Shown piece after piece: positions 50,508 to 61,700 of a DNA stretch of 64,000 nt (position 1 is the stretch's first letter; each line of letters starts with the position of its first letter). Source of the stretch: Pyropia yezoensis (lineage: Eukaryota; Rhodophyta; Bangiophyceae; Bangiales; Bangiaceae); the NCBI GenBank assembly GCA_009829735.1, contig CM020620.1, positions 5,448,299 to 5,512,298 of the forward strand, read 5' to 3'. Under the pieces are notes generated by a model. It was not told where the DNA came from. It made no database searches and saw only the letters and a list, made by a program, of their open reading frames with translations. Made by a program: the position numbers and the translations under genes.

Positions 50508-51888
50508 GCAAGGCCGGTAACACCAACTTGGGGTAAACCCTCAGAAGAGTGGCCCCCAAGTTGGGGGACACCGGGGTGGACGACTCAACGGCCACGCTTA
50601 TCGGGATGTCCCCGTGCGGCTGATTGGGGACAGGAATAAGTGGAGGGGCACGCCGAGGAGGTGGTGCCCGAGTGTAACTGCGACCCCTTCTCGGGGCCCC
50701 CGCAGTGGGTTGAGTCATATGGTCATCATGAGAGGGCACGGCCATGACTGTGGCCTTGTCCGGGGGTGGCGCAGTGTGGCGATCCACCCCCGGGGCATAC
50801 GGGTAGTCCCCGATGCCCAACCCCTCTCGTAGGACCACACGGCCGTCGTGAAGTTCACGAGCGACCCATACGAACTGGGGAAGTGCGCCATCGTCCTTGG
50901 GCCCTCGGGTGGGGCGGCGCAACTTGTGCTCGATACTCTCCCACTCGATAAACTTGTGGAGACGGAGCATCTCCTCAAGCAGAGTGAGTTGTCCTGATGA
51001 GCACCCCTCAGCAACTAGCTGAGGGGTGAGCTGTTCCAAACCCTGGATAAGCCGAAGGGGGAGATGCCAGAGCATCCCCCGCCGCTGAGCACAAGACACC
51101 CAGGTCGACATGACCTCGAGGAGCCACTGGGTGGCCAACATGGCCCACACCAGGTGATCAGGGCCAGCCGTCAACATGACGGAGCCGAAGTGGTCGAGTA
51201 ACCGTGGTAGCAACGCAGAGAACCCGTAGGGGACCTCAACTTGAGGCCACCACTCGGGCTTCTTCGGATAGTTCTGCTCCTTTCTGGCAGCAGACTGCTG
51301 AGGAAACTCAAGTTGAGCCGAGGTCACCAAGTAGGGACCTCGCCGGAAGTCCTTCTCCATCCGCACATCAAAGTGATGAGTGTGCGGATCGGCCTCGTGA
51401 AGGTACGGGGGGCGAGTTGCCACCGCGTCCCAAGTAAAGGTCGGCAATTCGCCGGGACCCGGGATAGTTCCCCCGCGGTCCACCATGGCCTTGGCCCGCT
51501 GTACGTCTTCGACTTCCTCATCGTCCAGGAAGGCAAACTGGTCCGTCCTGAAGCCGGCAGGTAACCCGACCCTACGGGGACACTTCTCCCGTAGGCGGTC
51601 CCATACCCGACCCATCGCTGTGCCAAGTCGGCCACAGCGAAGAACAGTTAACCCCTCCTCATACAGAGGCCAAGCGGGGTAAAACCACCGCCCCAAGGCC
51701 TCACGTGGGATGACGCGGCCTGCCTCCGGGGGAGATCCCGCCGCCAACCCAAAGTCGGGTGGCGCGGGAGTCCCATCCCCCGGAGCGACCGCGGAGCCCC
51801 CGCCGGAAGTTCTGGCGGGCGCTACACCGTAGGAGGTGTCCCCCATACGTTCATCAAGAGAGTCGGTCTCCACCCCCGGGGTCGCCAT
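50508..51888 (-). CDS. Antisense ORF of A3 (N-terminal 460 codons, open)
   Basis: This is the uninterrupted counterpart of the A2 antisense ORF. The start is ATG at 51888 (MATPGVETDSLDERMGD). It keeps CAG where A2 has a stop and contains the empty B1 target site (GGGGCCCCGAG near 50694). The C-terminal Arg/Ser-rich third is missing because A2 integrated after YPKLVLPA; the frame then runs only four codons into the A2 LTR. Segments shared with the family D protein are WDRLREKCP, PEWWPQVEVPYGF and ARELHDGRVVLREGLGIGDYPY. Open reading across 460 codons in a non-LTR-coding strand argues for a real protein, since other frames are full of stops. Confidence 0.75.
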
Positions 51889-52226
51889 GACTCTCCCCAA
51901 GTTAGGGAGAGGCAGAGCGGTTGGAGCTGCACGAGACCCGCCTCGAGTTGAAGGGGGCTCGGATCGCGGGTAGATGGGTGGCCTCCTCAGCGTGAAGCGG
52001 CCAAGGGGAAGGTGAAGGGGACGTGTTGGTGATGGTGAGGTGAGAACCGGGGAGAGCAAGCTGCCGAGTGGGCAAGCTTGAGGAGAGGGGCGGTCAACGT
52101 GACCGCCTCCACGTCTACGTTACGTACTCGAGGGGGGACAGCAAGTCGCGCCCCCAACGACGAGACGTCCGTTTACGCACCGTCTCACAGGGCCGGCCGG
52201 GTCGGTCGGGACTGAGGAGAGGGGAG

Positions 52227-52695
52227 TGTGGCAGTATTGACCCCCAGGTAGGGGGGCAACACGTGCCATGCAAGGGGCGGCAGGCCACTAGCCTGATCCG
52301 TTCCTCCCCCTGCATTTGGGTCCATATTCCCTAAGTTTGGGATAGTTAGCTTAGTAGTAAATCCAACTTGGATTTGAGGGTTTTCTGCATGTATCGTCTT
52401 GAATTTTCGTGTGGCCCGGTGGGCAGGTGCTGGGGTGGGAGATTCTGAGTGGCGACATTCTGAGGGGACCCTGGGGGGATAAGGGGAGGGACAGCGGGGC
52501 TTGGCCTTGCGTCCCCGTCCCGACCAAGAAACTGTTGGACCACACACCATCTTCTTGTTTGTCAGTGGGGGGACTGCCCCACAGCAGGGATCGAGTGTGT
52601 GCGACTTGCACTTCTTCCGGTTCCCCCGACACGGGAGGTAGCTCTTGTACACCGCCCCAACTTGGGTGTCGCGTGTGCGAGAGGTTTTTGCCACA
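52227..52695 (+). repeat. 3' LTR of A3 (469 bp)
   Basis: TGTGGCAGTATTGACCC to TTTTTGCCACA on the plus strand, opposite to the other A LTRs here. Confidence 0.92.
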
Positions 52696-54726
52696 GCAGG
52701 TTTTCAGGGATGACGCTTGGTCCGGCTCCCGTGTCAACCACTGGAGTGACAGCTTGGAAGAGGCTATTCCCCACACGCATACAAGCGTTGATCTTGAGGC
52801 TTTCCTTACACAGGACGAGCAAGGTCCCCTTGATCAAACAAGGTGTCCAGGCCGCTACCAATTGAGCAGGTAACTGCTGTCCTTTCTCCCGGTGCGCAGG
52901 GGGAGAACGGGTAGAAGTACCCTGCCGTCGGAGGTTCGGGAAGACACTTGGGGAGAGCGCCTGCCCTACTCGTTTCCCGGGTCCGAGGATTTCTTGGAGG
53001 TCTCGGTCTCCAGGACAAAGTGCGTAGGAGCTTCCTTGGCAAGAGCCTCCGTGATGCTCTGCGAAGTTGCCACCCAGATTCCGTGGACCTGTGCCTTGTC
53101 CATCTGGGAGGGTGCTCGCCGGTCATCCCAGTTGACTGCCTTCGCAAATACCAGTCCTTGACGATTGAGCGTTTCCTGGAGATCCTTGGGGATGGTCGGG
53201 CACTGGTAGGACATGTGGTCCTCCCTCTGGCACAGCCAACGAGACCGGAAACGCTGGTTCTTGACCTGCTTGGGGGTGACCAAGGAAGGTTGCTTCTTAG
53301 AGACAAAGCCGCCTCACTTGTCATCTGACACCACGAGTGATGTCTCGCCAACTGCCAGTACCGGTGCAGGGCTATCACATCCCTTATACTTGTCGGGTCC
53401 GGGACGAACTCGCGACAGCGGCTTAGGAGTTGATACCATGGGAGCTTGGAGGGCCTTTGCTTGCCGGTGCTTGCCCTGGGTGTAGGCCATCAGCTGCTGG
53501 AAGGTATGTTCTTGGTGTTCCCGGTTGTAGTTCTCAGCGTCCACTTGAAGATATTCAGGAAGCCCTTCCTAGAAGATCATCTTGAGCCTGTCCTCAGGGT
53601 AAACGTTGCCACAAGCCTCGCTCATCTCCCGGACACGGCGAGCGAAGGCCTCTGGAGTCTCTTGTCGTTCCATGGTTGCCCGGTTCAACTTTCCCACTGC
53701 CTTGCGCAGGGAGTCCGCGTCAGCGTAGTTGGACAGGAGCCAGTTGACCGCTTTCGGATAGCTCCTAACGGTACGCCCGACGAGGTGTCCCGCTGAGGCT
53801 GGGAGAAACTGTGCGAACTGCTATTCCGCTTCTCCGATCATGTAGTAAGCCAGGAGGTATAGTGCCCTGCCCTCGGACAAATCGTTGTCGTTGCATGCCT
53901 TGACAAACCGGCGCAGGAAGGCAAAGATAAGCGCCGGCTTCTTCCCAGAAAACTTAGGACGTCCCCCGAAGCCCGGCTGCATGCGCCGGTTCAGGGATGC
54001 CATCTTCTTGGCCATCTTCCGGGTGTAACCTTGGCCTCGGTTCTCCAGCCGGTAGTTACCCCAATACGTGACCTTGTTCAGGGTGGCATCCCCCACTTGG
54101 TGGGCAGGAAAGTCAAACTTGACCAGCCAGCGCCGGGTGGGACCAGGGGATGCGTCCCAGTCGCATCCCTCCTCAGAGCTGGAGGAACTGGTCTCGCTGG
54201 TGCTAGAGCGACGACGACGACGCCGCCGCCTCCGGCTTCTCCGGTTACCGGTCTTGGAGCTCCCCGCCCCATAGGATGCCAGGGGAGGAAACGCTTGGCC
54301 GGTCCCAGGAGTCGAGGTCTGAGCGGGACCCGTAGAACCAGTCATGGCGGTGCCTCTGGCACTGCTAGCGCCCACAGGAAGAGGTGTATACACCCAGCTG
54401 CCATGTGTAGGTCCAGGAGTAAACACACCAGGGGCTATCCCTGGAAGTTCAGGAGTAGAACCGACAGGAGGGAGACGTCTGCTTCGAGCGGACTCAAACG
54501 CCGTTGACCCCGGGGTGGCTCCCACAGGAGGGACAGCTGGAGGAACGGGAGCAGGAGGTACTTGGCCGCCTGCAGACTCCAGTCCGCTACCGGGTGTCAC
54601 GCCCAGGTCTGCTTCGCCCGTAGGGAGAACGCCGGGTTGGGCACCGTCCCCCGCGGTGACCAGGGATGCGTCAAGGGACGCGGGGTCTACCCCTTCGAGC
54701 ACCGTCGTGCCGGGGAGGGTAGCCAT
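52696..54726 (-). pseudogene. gag: B4 gag and protease start, degenerate
   Basis: The ATG at 54726 gives MATLPGTTVLEG. The frame is broken by TAG at 53821-53823 (CAG in B2) and TAG at 53569-53571, shared with B1. The knuckle is damaged (RWLCQREDHMSYQC, first Cys to Arg). GGGAAAC is conserved before the gag stop (52972-52978). The -1 frame then gives the leader of pol and VVDTGAGPSVIPENLL, where the A3 LTR cuts in. Confidence 0.85.
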
Positions 54727-54913
54727 GTTGGTCTCTTGACAGCCACAGTCCAGTTGCCGGCGTGTCCAAAGATCGCAAGACCACAAGAGAGGGGTTGGGG
54801 AGCCAGGAATGGGATTCCCGTGAACGGGTGCAAATAATTCCCAAACCACAGAAGAGGGCAGAACAGAAACAAACCAACCGCTGCTCCCAAATGTCTCTTC
54901 TCAAGCACTCCAA

Positions 54914-54931
54914 TCCCCTGCTGCTCCACCA
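54914..54931 (-). promoter_or_regulatory. Primer-binding site of B4
   Basis: The same 18 bases as in the other A and B copies, four bases inside the truncated LTR. Confidence 0.85.
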
Positions 54932-54935
54932 AATA

Positions 54936-55158
54936 TATGGTATAAAACTCGATCCTCTCAGGCACGTGTCAATATCCCTCGGGGGAAAGGGACAGGTAAC
55001 ACAGAAAGGGGAACAACGAGAGTGGTATGCCTGTTGCCTCACGTGCCTGCTCGCAGAGCAAACGAATACGCACGGTAGTGCACACAGGGAAGAGGAAAGC
55101 AAAAGCGCAGTTGTCTTTTTCCTGAGGGCGCGGGCCAAGGGCGCCTCGCTGTCCCTCG
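54936..55158 (-). repeat. Truncated 5' LTR of B4
   Basis: This is the 3' 223 bases of the LTR, ending TATACCATA like B1. It stops where the LTR should continue past GAGGGACAGCGAGG; family D sequence follows. Confidence 0.85.
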
Positions 55159-55163
55159 TAATC

Positions 55164-56389
55164 TGTGTGGTGGTTATCTGGGCGTAAGCCCACACCAACG
55201 GGGTACCTTATCCTCCTGAAGGAGATGGTGGGGAGCCCGGGGTATAAACCCTGGAGTCAGAACCGCCGGAACATAGAGCTTCACGCGAAGGTGGAAGCGT
55301 CCGGGATGGGGAACACGAGGGTAACGCAAGGATGATTTTTTGTGAGGGGGAAGCAACGGGCACAGCCCCACGCGCAGATATTCCTCTTTGGCCCGCCGGT
55401 CCAGGGCCCGCTGTGGGACCCCGGAGTGCGGGCCAACACTCCCTACACTAAACACACAATCAAAACACTCAGAACCCTCCAACACATCTCTCCACGCAAA
55501 ACACGCTCAGTGGAGGAATCTCACTAAATCTCGGCCAGACTGGGGCGGAAGTAGCCCGCCCTAGGTAACTTCCCTTCACTGGCCGGAAGGCCAATTCCAA
55601 TCGGGCGGGCGTAATCGCTCTACCCGATATTATCTTATCTCCCCCCCCATTCATGGCGGGATCCAGCGAGGATGACGTGGCGTGCCCCTCCCGAGGGAGG
55701 AGCGACCCCCTCCTGCCCCCGATTGGTCAGGGGCAGAGGTCGCCACGATCCGCCTCCCCCTGAAGGGGGATGCCCCTAGTCCGAGGGGTGCGGTAAACCC
55801 CCACACTCCCCACGCCTTGAGGCCACGCGTCCCGTGTGGCATATGCCGACACTGACGAGAAGGGGTCGTGTGTCGCACCCCTCAAAGGGGGTGCCGCCTT
55901 GGGACGGCCATCGCACCCCCTCCCCGCCATGGGCAACCCCCTTCAGGGGGGGGCCCTCAGACGGACCGCACGAGGGCTGCACACACGCACCCCCTGCTTG
56001 CCGCTCTTCACCCGGGGTGGCCAACCCACGTGCTCCCATCCGGGGGCACCGGGCTTCGCAGAACGGGTGCGACCCGGGTCTTCCCGGGCGTCTTTGCTCA
56101 TCGCACGCTCATACGAGGGTGCAACCACGGGGTCCTGGGAGAGAGTGTCACCCCTCCCGACCTTGTTGACCTCGTCCTTGGCGCCACCATACAGTGGAGC
56201 CACCGGCCTCCTTGTGGGACCCCACCGTTTCTCGGCGGGGCACCTTGGCCCTTCGCGGTACTCGCCCCCCCCCCCCCTTTAAAGGGGGGTCTCCGCTCGG
56301 AGTGTGTCGGCCTTCCGGGCGGCCACCATCGGCTCCTCTGTGCTGCTGCCGCTGCGGGCGCGCTTCTCTTTCTCGGCGCGCCGCCGCTG
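55164..56389. other. Family D 3' terminal region, LTR not delimited
   Basis: It probably contains the 3' LTR, beginning TGTGTGGTGGTTATC on the plus strand, but with no second copy I cannot place its inner end. A C8 run (55640-55647) could be the complement of the polypurine tract. Further right the sequence has many short CCC/GGG palindromes, including AAAGGGGGT/CCCCCTT pairs. No gene is supported. Confidence 0.4.
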
Positions 56390-56735
56390 CTGGCGGGCAC
56401 CGTTGCTGTTGTCTGGCCGCTGTGGGCCGGCATTCTCGTGGCCGCGCTGCCGCTGCGGGTGCGCGGCTTTGCTTTTGTCCGGCCGCTGTGGGCCTGCCTT
56501 GTCGTCCTTTTTGCGGCGCCGCTGTGGGCGGTCGCCGTTGTCTTTGTCCGGCCGCTGCGGGCCGGCGCTGTCGTCGTGGTTGCGCCGCCGCTGTCGGCGG
56601 ACCTCTTCCTCCCCATCGTGCCGCCACCAAGGGCGGGCGCTCCTGTTGTCGTCGCGCCCCCTCTGTGGGCGGGCCAGTTCTGGCCGGACGCGTCGCCGCT
56701 GTGGGCGGGCGCCTGTTTCCTTGTTGCAGGGTAGC
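56390..56735 (+). repeat. GC-rich minisatellite before the D antisense ORF
   Basis: Degenerate units built on GGCCGCTGTGGGC(C/G)GGC recur about nine times at irregular 35-60-base spacing. Open frames across it on both strands are products of the repeat. Confidence 0.6.
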
Positions 56736-56752
56736 CCTTTTGGGCGGCCGCT

Positions 56753-58627
56753 ATGTCGTCTCCGGGAGACCACCCCCCTATGGGGGTGGATGACATACCG
56801 GAGGGTGACCGTGGGTCAACCCCTGATGGGGTCGACACCCACCTGGGCGTACCGCTCATCGCTATCGATGAGGATCGGTACGACTCGACCAAGGGTCCCC
56901 GGTCATCCAGCATCTCACACCTACGGTATCAAGCCGTAGGTGTGCTCCCGATGGTTAACATCTGGCGCAACCTGCGCATGCAGTACGGCACGGTTTATAC
57001 CGTGTCGGAGGTGCTGCCATCGGACCTACCCTTTTACAGGGGTCGGCTCGATATAGACCTCCTTAAGGGGGTCGAGGAGACACTGGCGGGTCCCCCCTTT
57101 TCAAGGGAGGGACCATGCACTGACCTCCGGTACTACCCGGGGCCCATTCCCGCACTCGGCCGGGACGACCCCGGGTATTATACCCGGGGCGCTATGGCGA
57201 AGTGGCGCCTACGGGAATTTCCTGGACTCCTCATTAATGGGGAGCAGAAGGAGTACCATCACGTCCCCACCCCGGTGAGGGGGGGGCTCTACCCGGCCGT
57301 GCCCCCGTGGTGGTCCTCCTTGGAGGTCCCACGGGGGATGGCCTGCCGTCTTCCGTCGTTCTTGTTTCTACGAGGAAGTCTTCTTGTCCGCTCCCCTTTA
57401 GGGGGGCGGGAGAATGCCATGGCCTCCACTCCCTGGTTGGTGGAGGTGGCGGACATCTTTTTGTCCGCCGTTACGTTTCATGGCCATTTACGGCTTTTGA
57501 ACGAGCCCCTTCTTGAGGCTCTTTCTGCGTTGGACACTTCCCTCCTCTTTAAAGAGGAGGACTTTGCCAAGGCGGGTCTCTTTGATGAGGCCCTTCAACT
57601 CCTTCGGCGGGTGAGGTCGCTCGTTCCTGACGAGCGCCTCCGCGATCAAGGCGGCCGCCGAGGACTCGTCTTGGTCTCCCGGGAGCTTTCCCCCGGGGAT
57701 CAGCGGCTCCTCCTTATGGAGGGGCTTGACATCCCGACCCTCCCTTACCGTGAGGGTGTTACCGCATCCACTCGGGTCTCCAACCCCGAGGTGCAGATGT
57801 GCCTGGAGGGCCCAAGGCTCTTCCCCGAGTTGGGGGAAGTTGTCCCTCCCGGGGAGCGTCCCTCCCATACGGGAGGGGGCTCCTCCCTCTTGGGATCCGA
57901 CCGGATCCCCTGTGACCCAGCCCGGCCGCCGGGAGCAGGAGCTCCCCGCGCTGGCGCGGGATCCACCGCGGGGCAACCCGCGGCGACCTCGACCTGGAAA
58001 GGCCGCGGTGGGGCTTCCTCCCGGGGAGCTCCCGGTCAATGCCGAGCTGGCCTTGATGCGGGTTATGGGGATAACCGTCTGGCTGCCCTCCCGAGGGTTC
58101 CACCCTTTCGGTGGAACCCCGAACTTCGTCTGGAGGTGGGGGGCACTATGTCCCCCCAACTTCTGTTCGGGATGAGGGCCTCCTTTGGGGAGGACCTCCC
58201 GGCGGAGTTTACATTTGCCACCCAGTCAGTATTGACTATGGCGTTATTCCGAGCCTATACAGGCTTGGCCAACGACATGGCTGGCGTGTTGGCGGGTGCC
58301 TCTCCTCCCCAACGCCAGGTTGATTTATCGGACCTGTCCGCGGAGAATCTCACGACGCGTATGCGTCGTGAGTTGGGTGTCGCGACTTCTGAGACGCGGG
58401 CCCTGGTGGACATGCAAGCCCTCCACACCCAGGCACTACGGGGTCGGGCTTCGTCACCGGCCACTCCTTATGGAGAGGCCGCGGGAGCCGCATATGGTTG
58501 GGCCCCCGCTTCAGCGGGGGGCCGCTCTTCGGGTACCGACCGTGGGGAGGAGTCCCAGGCAGGTCCGTACCGTTCCCCCGGGTATGGGACCAACCCCCCT
58601 TCATCCCCCCATTATCGGAGGTATTGA
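56753..58627 (+). CDS. Antisense ORF of family D (624 aa, intact, unrecognised)
   Basis: A single uninterrupted frame from ATG at 56753 (MSSPGDHPPMGVDD) to 58627, ending 113 bases before the end of the convergent pol. By eye it is homologous to the A antisense protein in order: VNIWRNLRMQYGTVY with A's GRVWDRLREKYP; PPWWSSLEVPRGMACRLP with PEWWPQVEVPYGFSALLP; LVSRELSPGDQRLLLMEGLDIPTLPYREGV with WVARELHDGRVVLREGLGIGDYPYAPGV. The middle is disordered (Gly/Ala/Pro, about residues 375-440). A helical part follows (LTMALFRAYTGLANDMAGVLAG, ENLTTRMRRELGVATSETRALVDMQALHTQALRG). It has no zinc knuckle, protease, membrane segment or signal peptide. It stays open although pol of the same element is riddled with stops. 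Function unknown. Confidence 0.75.
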   Translation: MSSPGDHPPMGVDDIPEGDRGSTPDGVDTHLGVPLIAIDEDRYDSTKGPRSSSISHLRYQAVGVLPMVNIWRNLRMQYGTVYTVSEVLPSDLPFYRGRLDIDLLKGVEETLAGPPFSREGPCTDLRYYPGPIPALGRDDPGYYTRGAMAKWRLREFPGLLINGEQKEYHHVPTPVRGGLYPAVPPWWSSLEVPRGMACRLPSFLFLRGSLLVRSPLGGRENAMASTPWLVEVADIFLSAVTFHGHLRLLNEPLLEALSALDTSLLFKEEDFAKAGLFDEALQLLRRVRSLVPDERLRDQGGRRGLVLVSRELSPGDQRLLLMEGLDIPTLPYREGVTASTRVSNPEVQMCLEGPRLFPELGEVVPPGERPSHTGGGSSLLGSDRIPCDPARPPGAGAPRAGAGSTAGQPAATSTWKGRGGASSRGAPGQCRAGLDAGYGDNRLAALPRVPPFRWNPELRLEVGGTMSPQLLFGMRASFGEDLPAEFTFATQSVLTMALFRAYTGLANDMAGVLAGASPPQRQVDLSDLSAENLTTRMRRELGVATSETRALVDMQALHTQALRGRASSPATPYGEAAGAAYGWAPASAGGRSSGTDRGEESQAGPYRSPGYGTNPPSSPHYRRY

Positions 58628-58739
58628 GGGTTGTACTCCCCGGCTTAAGCCGGGGCGCTTTGTATCTTTTCAAAAGGAGTTTACCCCGAGGGGCAATGTT
58701 TGCGTAGGTCCGCTTGAGAGCATGTAAAGACGGCTTCCA

Positions 58740-61700
58740 TCAGAGTAAAAGCTTTTGCCCCTTAATTCTTAGTGCCGTTGCATAAAAGAAGATGCCACTC
58801 GGGGTAACCCGAATTTTAAGCTTCCTTCTCCTGCAATATTTTCGCACGGCTTCAGCCGGCAAACCCGTTGCTAGCCGCCAGGTATCATCCTGGGGGCCAT
58901 AGCCGAACCAGCGTATGCGTAATTCAAGCGCTCCCTCCGCATTAAAGCGGTGGTCCACAAACTTCTCGAACACGTACTTTCTGCCATCCCCTATGCTCGG
59001 GGAGGGCTGAGCCACTTTAAAGTTGGCTCGTGTTGCCTCGGCACGTGCCCAGGCAGGATGGCCTGCTTGGGGTGCCGGGGCAAGAGTGGCATGGTCACTC
59101 GTAACCGTTCGGATCCCTGAAGGGGTCTCCACAGTGAAACGTCGCCCATCGGTCCTTTAGACCATGTAGGGGCCCACGCTCTTATGAGCGAGCTTAGACC
59201 GCTTACGGGCATGGGAGGCCAGGAAAACCCAGTCTCCCTCCCGTAGGTCCTTATTCTTCGCCGCGACAGTGGCGTCAAAGGTTTTCTTATACGCCTCCTG
59301 CGCCTTGGCCTGGTGCTTGCGCACCTGGGGGATAATGCTCTTTAGGTCTTCCACAAACCGTAAGGCTGCGGTCCGGGAGTCCTCGTCCTCGCCTTGTCCC
59401 AAGTCCTCCTTCTCCTTAAGGGGACGGAGCTTCGGGAGGCGATCGACCCCCATTGTTTGGAGCCGCCTTGGGCTCACAAACATGAGGGGGGCCTGCCCAG
59501 TGCTAGAATGCACTTGAGTGTTATAGGCCGTTGTGAGGAGTGAGACATAACGGTCCCACTCCTTTGGGTGCTCCGCGGTATAAACCCGGAGCTGCCTCAT
59601 TATAGTGTGATTATATCGCTCCACCTGCCCATTTGTTTGGGGGTGGTAAGGCGTCGTATACTTCGCCTCAATCCCTAGGAGTCCTAAGACCCCCTGGAAA
59701 AAGACGGAAGCAAACTGCGGACCGTTATCGGTCAGCGTTGAGTCGGGTATGCCATAAGACGCTACCCAGACGTCAGTAAAAGCCGAAGCCACTGCCACCG
59801 CGGTAATCTCCTTCATGGGGACCGCCCGGGTGAGCTTACTAAAACGGTCCACCATAACAAGTATGAACCTGTTACCGTTTTCAGAAGCGGGTAAAGGTCC
59901 GAGAATATCCATCGCCAGGCTGGCGAAGGGCTCGTTGGCTGGGAATAGCTTGAGTGAAGACGTATGCCTGCGCTCATCCAGCCTATTCCGAGCACACCCA
60001 GTGCACTGGGAGACGTGTTTGTACACGTCTACAATCATGGTGGGCCAGTAGACCCCACGCCTCAGCGTGGCGTACATCCGGCGAGCCCCAGGATGGGCCG
60101 CCAATGGTAACTCATGGTGGTACGTCATAAGACGCTCCCGTAGAGATGCGGGGATCACCATCTGAGTGGTGTCCAGGAAGAAGGACCTCCGGCATAGTAT
60201 CCCTCCTTCGTTCTCGAAAAAGAAATCCTCCCTCGTTCTCGAAGAAGAAGGCCTTCCTGGCCCATTTTGGGTCAGGGGGAGGTACCGACTCCCATTCTTT
60301 TCTCCGTTCCAGGCAGAAGGTGTCCTCAGCCTGAGCTTTTATAAGCTCCTCTAACGTAATAGGCCCCAAAGGGCGATGCTTCTCGCTCCGCCCGGCCAAA
60401 GCCTGAGCAGACCTGGTCACCGTGGCGAGGACCGGAAGGTCCTCATCTATAGGAGCCTTGTCAGGCTCGTCCGTGGGCAAGCGTGACAAAGCGTCGGCCA
60501 CCTTATGGTCGGCCCCCGGTTTATACCGGAGTTTGTAGGTAAACTCAGACAGCCGAAGCCGCCAACGGTTAATCCGTATGTTTGGGCTATTTGTAGCCAG
60601 CACCGACAAAAGGGCACGGTGATCACACCTTATTGCAAATTCCTCCCCTTCAAGGTAGGATCGTAGGTGCGTCACGGCCCATACGACACCGCGCGCTTCA
60701 ATCTCGGTGACGTGATAATTTCTCTCGGCCGGGTTCAACGGCCGGGAGTAGTACCCTACAGGGAGGTATTCCGCGTCGGGTTGCTGTTGTAATAAACAAC
60801 AGCCGAGCTGCTCATAGCTCGTGTCCACGTCCACTATATATTGGCCGCCCATCCGAGGTATCGCTAACACGGGGGGTGATAGAAGCAGCCCCCGAAGCGT
60901 CTCGGAAGCGTTCCTCTCCACCTCTGTGGGGGGAGATAGCTTCGTAGGAAGCTTGGTACTCGTCAGCGCGGTTAGGGGCTTCGCTACTTTGGCGAAGTCC
61001 CGTACGAAGCGCCGATAGACGCCGCACATGCCCAGAAAGCTTTTCATCTGGGTTTGAGTACGAGGTTATTGTAACCCTCGTAGCGCTCTCGTATTTTTTT
61101 CGTTAACGAGAACGTGGCCAAGTCTTATGACATGGCCGAGGTAGTCGACCTCCTCTTGAAAGAGGTGGCACTTGTTGGCCTTGAGGGAAGCCCCATGGGC
61201 CTTGAGGAGGGAGAGCACCGTCTCAAGGTGCTCCAAATGATCCTCCGCCGACTTGAAAAAGACATTAACGTCATCCAAGTAGACCAGGCATATCTGCCAC
61301 TTCACGCCTGCCAGGATCATGTCCATGGCGCGCTGAAAGGTGGCTGGCGCGTTGCACAACCCAAAAGGGAGGCGCTTGCACTGCCAAGTGCCAGAGTGGC
61401 ACGTAAAGGCCGTTAACGGCCGGTCCTCCTTGGCTACCGGTATTTGCCAGTAGCCAGCATTACAATCCAACGTCGAAAAGACGTTGGCGTTCCCGAGTGA
61501 ATCTAAGCACTTGTCCATACGCGGGATAGGATATGCATCCTTCACCGTCATCTCATTACGACGACGGAAGTCGATGCAAAATCGTTTACCGCCCCCAGGC
61601 TTGGGGACGATTACCACGGGGCTAGCCCATTCCCCGTGGGAGGGTTCTATGACCCCGAGCGAGTCCATTAATCGGACTTGCTCCTCTTCCACTAGACGGG

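Larger units (their letters stand above)
50508..52695 (+). mobile_element. Family A element A3, 3' end only
   Basis: This is the 3' part of an element oriented opposite to A2: antisense ORF (minus strand), purine-rich tract (AGGAGAGGGGAG, 52215-52226) and 3' LTR (52227-52695). It is truncated on the left by A2. On its right it abuts family B protease sequence, so A3 had itself inserted into B4. Confidence 0.88.
52696..55158 (-). mobile_element. Family B element B4, 5' end only
   Basis: From right to left: a truncated 5' LTR (55158-54936), primer site, leader, gag (broken) and the start of pol down to the protease. It stops at 52696, where the A3 LTR begins, within the codons after VVDTGAGPSVIPENLL. 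The right end is cut by family D. Confidence 0.88.

Noticed and set aside
55868..56939. Arg/Cys-rich frames on both strands before the D antisense ORF
   Set aside because: They are translations of a GC-rich minisatellite; length and residues follow the repeat period.
56753..58627. Antisense ORF as a retroviral-type envelope gene
   Set aside because: It is on the opposite strand, has no signal peptide, no membrane segment and no furin-like site.
60166..60354. Small plus-strand ORFs rich in Ser/Lys opposite the D integrase
   Set aside because: They arise from the tandem duplication and lie opposite pol.
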